Assembly (NCBI GenBank): GCA_040793985.1 | Contig: JBFNJI010000003.1 | Location: 434,001-498,000, forward strand | Source: Thiodiazotropha sp040793985 | GTDB taxonomy: Bacteria > Pseudomonadota > Gammaproteobacteria > Chromatiales > Chromatiaceae | Direction of reading: 5' to 3' | Length of the DNA stretch: 64,000 bases | Part shown: one piece after another, positions 8,273-14,842 of the stretch | Layout: the number at the start of each line of letters is the position of its first letter | Position numbering within the stretch: position 1 is the stretch's first letter | Notes under the pieces: generated by a model | The model's input: only the letters and a program-made list of their open reading frames with translations | Database searches by the model: none | Told to the model about the DNA's origin: nothing | Made by a program: the position numbers and the translations under genes

Positions 8273-8569
8273 TCACGCTTGGGTACCGTGATCTTTTGTA
8301 AAGATATCCAATCCCACCAGAACCCTCTCCCGATCCGAAAGGTCACCGATAATTCGTCGCATCGGTTCCGGCAGTTTCTTGATCAGTACCGGTGTCGCCA
8401 GAATTTTCTCCTCTTCCGCCAGGGACGGCTGGTCGAGCAGATTGATCACCTCGGTATCGTAGATGTTACTGAACTCGGGCTGTTGGCATAGCAGTTTGAG
8501 GTTTTCGATTGCACGTCGCGCGATGGGCGAATAACCCAATACATAGAGCCGTACGATCTGCTTCGCCAT
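8273..8569 (-). CDS. kaiB: Circadian clock-type protein KaiB
   Basis: A 98-residue thioredoxin-like protein that matches cyanobacterial KaiB closely in its second half: LAEEEKILATP, LPEPMRRIIGDL and SDRERVLVGLDI, including the cis-proline region involved in fold switching. KaiB binds the phosphorylated KaiC ring and slows or resets its cycle. ATG at 8569 is chosen because GAGGGAG stands 5 bases upstream; a GTG two codons earlier overlaps the kaiC stop as GTGA. The gene is directly coupled to kaiC. This is the canonical KaiB of the cluster, in contrast to the diverged one at 10251. No kaiA is present. Confidence 0.95.
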   Translation of the reverse strand: MAKQIVRLYVLGYSPIARRAIENLKLLCQQPEFSNIYDTEVINLLDQPSLAEEEKILATPVLIKKLPEPMRRIIGDLSDRERVLVGLDIFTKDHGTQA

Positions 8570-8571
8570 CT

Positions 8572-10224
8572 TCACTCCCTCGCTTCCCGCATCGCATCGC
8601 GTTGGTCGAGCACCTGGCCGGCCTGACGCTTCAACTCAGTTATCTTGCGTATCAATTCACTCTTCTCCGACTCGAATTCAGCCCCCAGCACCTTCTGTTT
8701 CGACTCGTAGGCGGCCTGCAGGGTGGACAAGGCCTGTTCAATCTGTTCGAGTTCGTAGCGCTTGCGTTCCACCTCCTCCTGCTCCTGCTTGATGCGCGTG
8801 ATTCTGGCGCTGCCGACAACCACCTCTCCCTCGCCGATATAGGGATCCTCCAATAGGATACCGCTATCATCGATGGTGAACTCCTTGATCTGATTGGATG
8901 TCTTAGAGCCGCGGGATTTGACCACATTGATCAATCGGTTGAGCTCTCCGTTACTCTCCACCTGACGCAACTTGAACCAGGTATCCACCAGGCTGGAGAT
9001 GGCCAGTTCGCTGTAGTCGGCGGATACGTCGGGCAGTAGTTCGGTCAGTACCAGGGTCGTAGCTGACATCTTGATGTGGGAGATGAAACGAATCATCAGC
9101 ATCTTCACCATCTGTGACGATCCCATATCCATCAGTGCGGAGACCGGATCCAGCACCAATAACTGTGGCGATTCATTTTCAACCAGGTCGAGAATGGTGA
9201 TCAGATGCTCTTCCAATCCCATCTCGATGGCACGGCCGGAGTGGATCAACAACTGACCGCTATCGAAATATCCGGTTAAGTCGATCCCCACGGACTGCAG
9301 GTTGCGCTTCAGATCGCCCTCTGACTCTTCGAAAGAGACATAGATTGCCTTCTCCCCCTGCTGCAAGACCTGCTTCAACATTGTGCTGGCGAAGATGGTC
9401 TTGCCGCTGCCTGAGCGTCCGCTGATCATCAGACTGGCCCCTTTGTAATAGCCTTCGCCCCCCAGCATGCTATCTACTCTTGGTATGCCGGTACTGATCC
9501 GCTGCAGTTCCATAGCGTCGTCGAGGCGAGTCGCGGTGATCGGCAGCAGAGAAACACCTCTGTGGTTCAGGCTGAAAGGATAGCTGTTGGAACCGTGAGC
9601 CGAGCCCCGCATTTTGAGCACCCGCAGGTATCGGGTCATCAATCGGTTATCGATATTCTGGCTCAAATGGATAACGCAATCCACCGCATACTCTTCAAGC
9701 AGACCATGCGGTTGGTTATGAAGCGAGGCTGACATGGTGACAAGGGTGGTCACTCCCTTCTCGCGAATCCAATCGAAAAGCTCCAATATCTCTATCCTCG
9801 GCTCGGTCACGCCTAGTCCCATCAGCAGGTTCTGCAGGGAATCGATCACCAATATCGCTGCATCGCTGTTTTCGATGGCATGGCTGATGCGCAGTAGAAT
9901 GGGTGAAAGGTCATACTCACCCACCACGGTCTCGTTCAGATTGGGACGAAAATCGAGGACCGCCAGTTTCCCCGAGGCGAGATGTTGAGATCCCGCCATG
10001 CCAAATTTGTCCATATAACCCACCAGGCGATTTGGGGATTCATCGCAGGTTGCGATCACCGCCGGTGCACCCTGTTGTAGTTGGGCATGGACAAAGCCGA
10101 GGCTGAATACCGTTTTGCCGGTACCCGGCCCCCCTTTCAACAGGGTCGGGCAGGCGGCGGGGTAGCCCCCCTTCAATACAGTATCCAGGCCCTTCAGACC
10201 CGTGGTTATCTTGTTGTCATTCAT
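8572..10224 (-). CDS. kaiC: KaiC double-domain ATPase/autokinase with C-terminal coiled coil
   Basis: A 550-residue protein with two RecA-like domains. CI carries Walker A GGPGTGKT (31-38) and, where cyanobacterial KaiC has a catalytic Glu pair, Asp61-Glu62 (CDES). CII carries GRSGSGKT (269-276) and Glu299-Glu300 (SFEES). The phosphorylation pair that is Ser-Thr in the Synechococcus protein aligns with Ser410-Ser411 (ELAISSLVDT). From about residue 474 to 548 the protein continues as a charged heptad-rich coiled coil instead of the short KaiA-binding tail. That kind of tail is known from KaiA-independent KaiC proteins of Legionella and Rhodobacter. The ATG at 10224 is preferred over a TTG at 10236. 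It lies 26 bp after the kaiB-like gene. A damped, hourglass-type timer is the likely role (inference). Confidence 0.95.
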   Translation of the reverse strand: MNDNKITTGLKGLDTVLKGGYPAACPTLLKGGPGTGKTVFSLGFVHAQLQQGAPAVIATCDESPNRLVGYMDKFGMAGSQHLASGKLAVLDFRPNLNETVVGEYDLSPILLRISHAIENSDAAILVIDSLQNLLMGLGVTEPRIEILELFDWIREKGVTTLVTMSASLHNQPHGLLEEYAVDCVIHLSQNIDNRLMTRYLRVLKMRGSAHGSNSYPFSLNHRGVSLLPITATRLDDAMELQRISTGIPRVDSMLGGEGYYKGASLMISGRSGSGKTIFASTMLKQVLQQGEKAIYVSFEESEGDLKRNLQSVGIDLTGYFDSGQLLIHSGRAIEMGLEEHLITILDLVENESPQLLVLDPVSALMDMGSSQMVKMLMIRFISHIKMSATTLVLTELLPDVSADYSELAISSLVDTWFKLRQVESNGELNRLINVVKSRGSKTSNQIKEFTIDDSGILLEDPYIGEGEVVVGSARITRIKQEQEEVERKRYELEQIEQALSTLQAAYESKQKVLGAEFESEKSELIRKITELKRQAGQVLDQRDAMREARE

Positions 10225-10250
10225 AGATACACTCAATTTTTCAGGTAGTA

Positions 10251-10619
10251 CTAACCGGTTTTGTATGGCGGCTTTATTTTGTTGCGGATATCGACTGCCT
10301 GCTTTGCCATCCTGGTGGCTTCCTGCATCATGCCGGCAGCGGTGATGAAAATTTCCGAATTGGAGAGGTCTCCGACAAATCGATGTCTCTGCGACTCGGG
10401 CGTTTCTATATCCAATGTCGGTACCGCAATGACTCTTCGATACTCGAACAGTGCCGGGTTGTCCTGCAGATCCACGACTTCCAGGGTAAAGTTTTCGAGC
10501 AGATGCAGATGGCAGAGCTTGCGAAGCCTGTCAGCGACATGTTGCGATTTCGGTTTAGCTGAATCGATGTAGAGGAGAAAGTTGTACTTATCGGTATCGG
10601 CGTTGTTTTTGGAGGACAT
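10251..10619 (-). CDS. Diverged KaiB-domain protein
   Basis: A 122-residue protein with the KaiB/thioredoxin-like order of elements: FLLYIDSAKPKS at the first strand, ENFTLEVVDLQDNPALFEY, then the cis-proline segment VIAVPTLDI and RHRFVGDLSNSEIF. It lacks the EEEKILATP motif of true KaiB. It also adds a helical basic tail (ATRMAKQAVDIRNKIKPP). It is the first gene of the kai cluster, 26 bp before kaiC. ATG 10619 is taken as start; ATG 10646 and GTG 10665-10667 are in frame upstream. A TATAAT on the minus strand at 10653-10658 could be a -10 element for the cluster, which would favour the 10619 start. It may bind KaiC or a kinase in competition with KaiB (inference). Confidence 0.85.
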   Translation of the reverse strand: MSSKNNADTDKYNFLLYIDSAKPKSQHVADRLRKLCHLHLLENFTLEVVDLQDNPALFEYRRVIAVPTLDIETPESQRHRFVGDLSNSEIFITAAGMMQEATRMAKQAVDIRNKIKPPYKTG

Positions 10620-10706
10620 GTCGATGATCTTCGTGAGCCTGCCCATTGATAGATTATAGGTCAGCACCGAGCTGTTGGCATGAATCCCTCTGCTTCAATG
10701 CTGCAT

Positions 10707-12059
10707 TCAGAGATCGTTGCCTTTGAACATGGAGGGACTCAGCACATGCTTGGAGAGCAGGCGATAGAACTCGGTCCGATTTCGTCCGGCCAGACGGGCC
10801 GCATCCGAAACCCGACCGCCGGTGATTTTCAATAGCCGTATCAGGTATTCCCGTTCGAACTGCTGTTTCGCATTTGCATAGGTGAGGTCGCTGCCCGCCA
10901 CCTTGTTGCGCAGTGCCCTGGCCACCAGGGCCGGTGAAATGAGGCTGGTGGTACAGAGCACACAGCACTGCTCTACAACGTTGAGCAGTTGACGGACATT
11001 GCCTGGCCAGTCGTTGGCAATGAGCAGCTCCATCGCCTCCGGGGTGAAAGCCTCGGCGTGTCTTTTTCCCGACTGTTGTTCAAGGAAGTGTCGCGCGAGC
11101 AGCGGAATATCCTCCCTTCGTTGTTTCAGCGGCGGGAGCGAGAGACTCACTACATTGAGACGGTAGAAGAGATCTTCGCGAAACTCTCCGTTGCTCACCA
11201 CCTGCTCGAGGTTGCGATGGGTTGCGGATATGATGCGCAGGTCCACCGGGATCATCTGGCTGGCGCCGATCGGCCTGATCTTCCGCTCCTCGAGCACACG
11301 CAGCAGCTTCGCCTGCAGCGCAAGGGGCATATCGCCGATCTCATCCAGGAATACGCTACCACCGCTGGCGCTTTTGAACAGCCCCTCTCGTGCCGACACA
11401 GCGCCTGTAAAGGCCCCCTTGGCGTGGCCGAACAGCTCTGATTCAAGCAGCTGTTCCGGGATCGCGGCGCAATTGATGGCCACGAACGGTTTTTCCACCC
11501 GTGCTCCGGCCTTGTGGATGGCGCGGGCCAGCAGCTCCTTGCCTGTGCCCGACTCTCCCTGTATGAAGACATTGGCATCGCTCTCGGCGACCAGGCGGGC
11601 CTCCGCCAGCAGCGACACCATCAACGGGCTGGCGGTAACTATCTCCGCCCGCCAGGGTTCATCCGCCACATCTTGAGTCGATTCTCCAGGCAGTGGCAGG
11701 GCCACGGCACGTTCGATTAGCTGCAGCAGTGCCTTGGGATCATAGGGTTTGGTGAGATAGGCGAACACCCCGCACTTGGTCGCCTGCACCGCATCCGGGA
11801 TGGTACCGTGGGCCGTTAGCAGGATCACCGGCAGGCTCGGGTCCTCGGCATGGAGTTGTTGAAACAGCGCCATGCCATCCATGCCGGGCATGCGCAGGTC
11901 GGTGATCACCAGCCGCGGCCGGGTAAGGGCGATATTGGCCAGGGCCTGCTCCGCGCTGGATGCCAGCTCCACAAGATAGCCAGCCGATGTGAGCCGAATC
12001 GAAAGCAGTTTTAACAGGTCCTGGTCATCATCTACCAGCAGTATGCGGTTACCACTCAC
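10707..12059 (-). CDS. glrR: Sigma-54-dependent response regulator GlrR (QseF)
   Basis: A 450-residue NtrC-family activator. The receiver (1-120) shows LLVDDDQDLLKLL, phospho-acceptor in VITDLRMPGMDG, and LTAHG and YLTKPYD. The AAA+ domain shows GESGTGKE (Walker A), the sigma-54 contact loop ELFGHAKGAFTGA, GGSVFLDEIGDM (Walker B) and FREDLFYRLNV. The Fis-type helix-turn-helix at the end, RLAGRNRTEFYRLLSKH, is almost the same as that of E. coli GlrR, so it should bind the same TGTC-N10-GACA box. It starts at GTG, overlapping the stop of the lipoprotein gene as GTGA. The operon glrK-qseG-glrR is conserved as in enterobacteria. The obvious targets are the boxes at 14230 and 14294. Confidence 0.95.
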   Translation of the reverse strand: MSGNRILLVDDDQDLLKLLSIRLTSAGYLVELASSAEQALANIALTRPRLVITDLRMPGMDGMALFQQLHAEDPSLPVILLTAHGTIPDAVQATKCGVFAYLTKPYDPKALLQLIERAVALPLPGESTQDVADEPWRAEIVTASPLMVSLLAEARLVAESDANVFIQGESGTGKELLARAIHKAGARVEKPFVAINCAAIPEQLLESELFGHAKGAFTGAVSAREGLFKSASGGSVFLDEIGDMPLALQAKLLRVLEERKIRPIGASQMIPVDLRIISATHRNLEQVVSNGEFREDLFYRLNVVSLSLPPLKQRREDIPLLARHFLEQQSGKRHAEAFTPEAMELLIANDWPGNVRQLLNVVEQCCVLCTTSLISPALVARALRNKVAGSDLTYANAKQQFEREYLIRLLKITGGRVSDAARLAGRNRTEFYRLLSKHVLSPSMFKGNDL

Positions 12060-12685
12060 GGTTGCTGGACCTCATCGGGTGCCGGGGTCGAGGATTCCTG
12101 CATCCGGGAATTCGATTTGTCGAGATCCTGCTCGAGTCCCTTAAGGCGTTCAATCTTTTTCTCCAGTTCGATGCTCTTGCTGCGTTGTGACCGGTACTGC
12201 TTTCTGAGCACAAAGTTGCGACGGTGCAGTAGCAGTATCTCTGCCACGATCCGGTCATGCACACTCTCCTGCAGATCGTCGAGTATGGATATGGCTCTGT
12301 TCAGCGATCTGCGATTGGTGCTCTTACGGGTGATCAGCAAGGCAAATTCATATCTGTCAGCGGGACTCAGATCCTTATAGCGTGCATTCATCAGCTGGAT
12401 CTGCTGTTTCATCGAGCCAGGCTCCAGGGTGGCGACCCGATCCAGGCGCTCCAGCAAGCGTGACAAGGTCAACGCCTGTGTCACCCCTGCAGTGGTTGCG
12501 GCGTCGACTGGGGCTTGTTCGGCTGCTGAGGTTGAATTCATTCGTTCGGATCGTGTGTCGGCCGTCTCCTCGGTTACGCTCGTCTCACCGGGAGCGGTCG
12601 TCTCTGCCTTGCCGAGTCGTTCCGTGGCTGCGCAGCCGGAGAGCCAGGCCGCGATGAGCAGTACAGCCGCTTGTCTAAGATTCAT
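12056..12685 (-). CDS. qseG: Lipoprotein of the GlrKR operon (QseG/YfhG-like)
   Basis: A 209-residue predicted outer-membrane lipoprotein. The signal peptide ends in a lipobox LSGC (Cys18). A Thr/Glu-rich linker (about 19-65) is followed by an all-helical domain with LSRLLERLDRVATLEPGSM, LSPADRYEFALLIT and a C-terminal coiled-coil stretch rich in Lys, Glu and Leu (ELEKKIERLKGLEQDL). Enterobacterial QseG occupies the same place between glrK and glrR and touches the kinase periplasmic part; sequence similarity is modest, so the name rests mainly on context. It overlaps the kinase gene by 11 bp and the regulator by a few bases, so expression is tightly coupled. Confidence 0.82.
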   Translation of the reverse strand: MNLRQAAVLLIAAWLSGCAATERLGKAETTAPGETSVTEETADTRSERMNSTSAAEQAPVDAATTAGVTQALTLSRLLERLDRVATLEPGSMKQQIQLMNARYKDLSPADRYEFALLITRKSTNRRSLNRAISILDDLQESVHDRIVAEILLLHRRNFVLRKQYRSQRSKSIELEKKIERLKGLEQDLDKSNSRMQESSTPAPDEVQQP

Positions 12686-14141
12686 CGTCTGGGGTCTCGC
12701 TGTCGATCGGCAGTCTGATCAGAAAACAGGTAACGGATCTATTTCTCTCCATCAGACTCAGTTGTCCTCCATGTGCCTCAATGTGTGCCCTGGCGATGGC
12801 CAGTCCGAGGCCACTCCCCTGAATCAGACCGGAGGCCTGATTCTTGCCTTGATAAAAAGGTTCGAAGATATATGCCCTATCGTCGGGGGGAATGCCAGGG
12901 CCTTGGTCACAGACAGTGATTTGGGTTTCATCTTCGAGGCGCTTGGCACTGACCTCGATGCTGCCGCCCTGCGGGCTGAAACGGATTGCGTTATTGACCA
13001 GGTTTTTTAAGACTATCTCCAGCTGTGCCGCATCTGCCTGCAGCATTGTTCCTGACACCGATGAGGAGAGCCTGAGCTGCTTTGCCTTCAGCGAGAGATC
13101 GAGACTCCGGGAAACCCTCTCTAGCAATGATTCCAGCGATATCGTTGCACGCCGTCGGTCCTTTGTCTGGTGCAGCGCATGTTGATAGTTGAGCAGCTCT
13201 TCAATTCTGGTCCTGAGGGCGCGAACACTGCCGTGCATAATGCCGAGGATCTCCCTTTGCTGGTCGGTGAGATCTCCCTTCACCTCGTTGGAGAGCAGAT
13301 CCACCGCCTCCCACAGTGCCGCCAGGGGGGTTTTGAGTTCGTGGGATACCTGGCGGAAAAACCGCTGCTTGTCCTCTTCCAGCTCGATCAGTCGCTGTCT
13401 CAACCAGTCCAGTTGATTGCCCAGACTGACCATGTCGCTGGGGCCGCTGACCGAGACCCTGGTCTCGAGATCGTCGTCACCCAGTCGGCGTATGCTGTTG
13501 GTTAGCTGTCGCACAGGCCGGCTCAGCAACCAGGAGAAGAGGGCGGCCAACAGCAGTGATAGCACGATAAATGCAGCGCTTTGCCAGATCATCGTGCGTT
13601 CTACCAGGTCTGCCATTTTGCGAAGCTTGGCCTGCTGCTGTTGAATCAGCCTCCCCAGTTGGTCGGTGAGGGTGGAGACGCTCTGGTGCAGGTGGTCGAA
13701 ATCGGGCCGGAAGGACTCGAAACCATCCGCACCGGTACGCCGTGCGCTTTTCAGTTGCTGAAACAGGGTTGACTCCCGGGTTGCAATCTCGTCAAGCAAA
13801 ACCACCTGCGTCTCGTCCAATGGCATGCCGCGCAGACCGCTGATGGTATCCAGTATGCGTTCATGTGACTTCTCGAGCCTGCCAAGAAGGGCGGGATCTT
13901 CGAGTACATAGTACTGGCCGGATGCCCGTTGCAGAGAGAGCACGGCTTCCGCCATCTGGCGGCTTAAAAGGGTGACTTCCTCAGTGATCATGACGGCGTG
14001 ACGGCCATCCGCGGCAATACGGTCAAGCTGATAGCTGATATTGAAAATTCCCCCGAACAGAGGAAACAGGACCACGAGAAACCCCCCCAGAAGCAGGGAG
14101 CTGAATGAGAAAATGTGTTTCGATCCTGAGTTAGATTTCAT
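12675..14141 (-). CDS. glrK: Sensor histidine kinase GlrK (QseE)
   Basis: A 488-residue membrane kinase. Transmembrane helices lie at about 14-36 and 185-207, with a helical periplasmic domain between them (four-helix-bundle-like, SHERILDTISGLRGMPLDETQ is split by loops). A HAMP domain (about 208-262) leads to HisKA with phospho-acceptor His in RQVSHELKTPLAAL. The ATPase domain has NLVNNAIRFSP (N box), CDQGPGIPPDD (G1), FEPFYQG (F) and GSGLGLAIA (G2). It phosphorylates GlrR. The ATG has only a weak AGG upstream. The control region it shares with the divergent EF-hand gene contains a GlrR box 89 bp upstream of this start, so autoregulation is possible. Confidence 0.93.
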   Translation of the reverse strand: MKSNSGSKHIFSFSSLLLGGFLVVLFPLFGGIFNISYQLDRIAADGRHAVMITEEVTLLSRQMAEAVLSLQRASGQYYVLEDPALLGRLEKSHERILDTISGLRGMPLDETQVVLLDEIATRESTLFQQLKSARRTGADGFESFRPDFDHLHQSVSTLTDQLGRLIQQQQAKLRKMADLVERTMIWQSAAFIVLSLLLAALFSWLLSRPVRQLTNSIRRLGDDDLETRVSVSGPSDMVSLGNQLDWLRQRLIELEEDKQRFFRQVSHELKTPLAALWEAVDLLSNEVKGDLTDQQREILGIMHGSVRALRTRIEELLNYQHALHQTKDRRRATISLESLLERVSRSLDLSLKAKQLRLSSSVSGTMLQADAAQLEIVLKNLVNNAIRFSPQGGSIEVSAKRLEDETQITVCDQGPGIPPDDRAYIFEPFYQGKNQASGLIQGSGLGLAIARAHIEAHGGQLSLMERNRSVTCFLIRLPIDSETPDDES

Positions 14142-14229
14142 CCTAAGCCGTGATGATATCTGTCTGCTTTGGCTCTTCTCAAGTGCCCATGGATCGCTGT
14201 TCGCGACTTTGTTTTTCTGGTTTTATGGG

Positions 14230-14247
14230 TGTCGCTAATTGGCGACA
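14230..14247 (+). promoter_or_regulatory. GlrR binding box 1, TGTC-N10-GACA
   Basis: TGTC at 14230-14233, ten bases, GACA at 14244-14247: a perfect match to the GlrR (QseF) recognition pattern known from enterobacterial glmY promoters. The spacer GCTAATTGGC is partly symmetric (TGTCGC...GCGACA without the middle pair). The encoded GlrR helix-turn-helix is nearly identical to the E. coli one, which supports the call. Confidence 0.85.
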
Positions 14248-14293
14248 AACAATTGCTCAGTATTTCAAATGCTTAAGGAAAGTCATCTGAAGC

Positions 14294-14311
14294 TGTCTGG
14301 GTATGGCGACA
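14294..14311 (+). promoter_or_regulatory. GlrR binding box 2, TGTC-N10-GACA
   Basis: TGTC at 14294-14297 and GACA at 14308-14311 with a spacer of exactly ten bases (TGGGTATGGC). Its centre is 64 bp from that of box 1, close to six helical turns, so both boxes face the same side of the helix. It lies about 75 bp upstream of the -24 element. Confidence 0.85.
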
Positions 14312-14385
14312 GGCTATTCGGTTTCGAAGGGAGAGGAGATCCGGGGGGGATTGCTATCTTTTTGATTTTGTTTGGTTCTCATCAA

Positions 14386-14403
14386 TTGGCACGGGGTGTG
14401 CAA
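14386..14403 (+). promoter_or_regulatory. Sigma-54 promoter (-24/-12) of the EF-hand gene
   Basis: The sequence TTGGCACGGGGTGTGCAA fits the -24 TTGGCACG and -12 TTGCA elements with one mismatch. The invariant GG (14388-14389) and GC (14400-14401) are exactly ten bases apart, as RpoN requires. Transcription should start near 14413, leaving a leader of about 35 bases that ends in the GAGGAGGA ribosome site of the EF-hand gene. Confidence 0.88.
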
Positions 14404-14447
14404 TCAAAGCGCCGAGTTCAACTCAAACTATTTATGAGGAGGAAATC

Positions 14448-14714
14448 ATGAAAAAGAGAACTCTGGCTACGATGATGGGTATGATCAGCGGACTGGCACT
14501 CAGCACGGCGCTCGTTGCCGGCACCGACTTCGCCACTCTCGATGCGAATCAGGATGGATCTATCAGTGCTGAAGAGGCTGCTGCTGATCCTGAGCTGAGC
14601 AAGAACTGGAGCAGCATCGACAAAGACGAGAACGGCATGGTCGATGCGGCTGAGTTCAGCGCCTTCGAAGGTATGGCTGGTGGAACCCCCGAGGCGCCGG
14701 CTGAAGCCAAGTAA
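14448..14714 (+). CDS. Secreted EF-hand calcium-binding protein under GlrR/sigma-54 control
   Basis: An 88-residue protein with a signal peptide (KKRTLATMMG..., cleavage near LVAG, residue 25). Two EF-hand loops follow: DANQDGSISAEE (about 32-43) and DKDENGMVDAAE (about 57-68), each with Asp at 1, Asp/Asn at 3 and 5, Gly at 6 and Glu at 12. A Pro/Ala-rich tail (GGTPEAPAEAK) ends the protein. A strong GAGGAGGA ribosome site precedes the ATG. The gene is alone between a sigma-54 promoter and an intrinsic terminator, so it is a one-gene transcript. A periplasmic calcium-binding or envelope-stress role is inferred from the GlrKR system that appears to control it. Confidence 0.92.
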   Translation: MKKRTLATMMGMISGLALSTALVAGTDFATLDANQDGSISAEEAAADPELSKNWSSIDKDENGMVDAAEFSAFEGMAGGTPEAPAEAK

Positions 14715-14754
14715 GCCGTTGCTGAAGCATCCGTTGTAAAACGGAAGTTGAAAG

Positions 14755-14785
14755 GCCGCCAGGCGTTTACGCTTGGCGGCTTTTT
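14755..14785 (+). terminator. Intrinsic terminator of the EF-hand gene
   Basis: A stem GCCGCCAGGCG / CGCTTGGCGGC (one wobble pair) with a TTTA loop is followed directly by TTTTT at 14781-14785, 40 bp after the stop codon. It is a textbook rho-independent terminator. Confidence 0.93.
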
Positions 14786-14842
14786 AGATTCACTTGCGAG
14801 TGAACTGACATCCGCTGACGCCGGATTGCCTCGCTGGCGGAG

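Larger units (their letters stand above)
14142..14447. promoter_or_regulatory. Divergent control region between glrK and the EF-hand gene
   Basis: This 306-bp gap contains no gene. It holds two GlrR boxes and one sigma-54 promoter, listed separately, arranged as upstream activating sites at roughly -174 and -110 from the predicted transcription start near 14413. I looked for an IHF site between the second box and the promoter. The AT-rich tract at 14351-14376 is suggestive but does not match the IHF consensus well. Confidence 0.75.

Noticed and set aside
8273..10667. A kaiA gene in the cluster
   Set aside because: None of the frames around the cluster looks like KaiA, and the KaiC tail lacks the KaiA-binding peptide.
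14311..14386. IHF site between GlrR box and sigma-54 promoter
   Set aside because: The AT-rich tract does not match WATCAANNNNTTR well enough on either strand.
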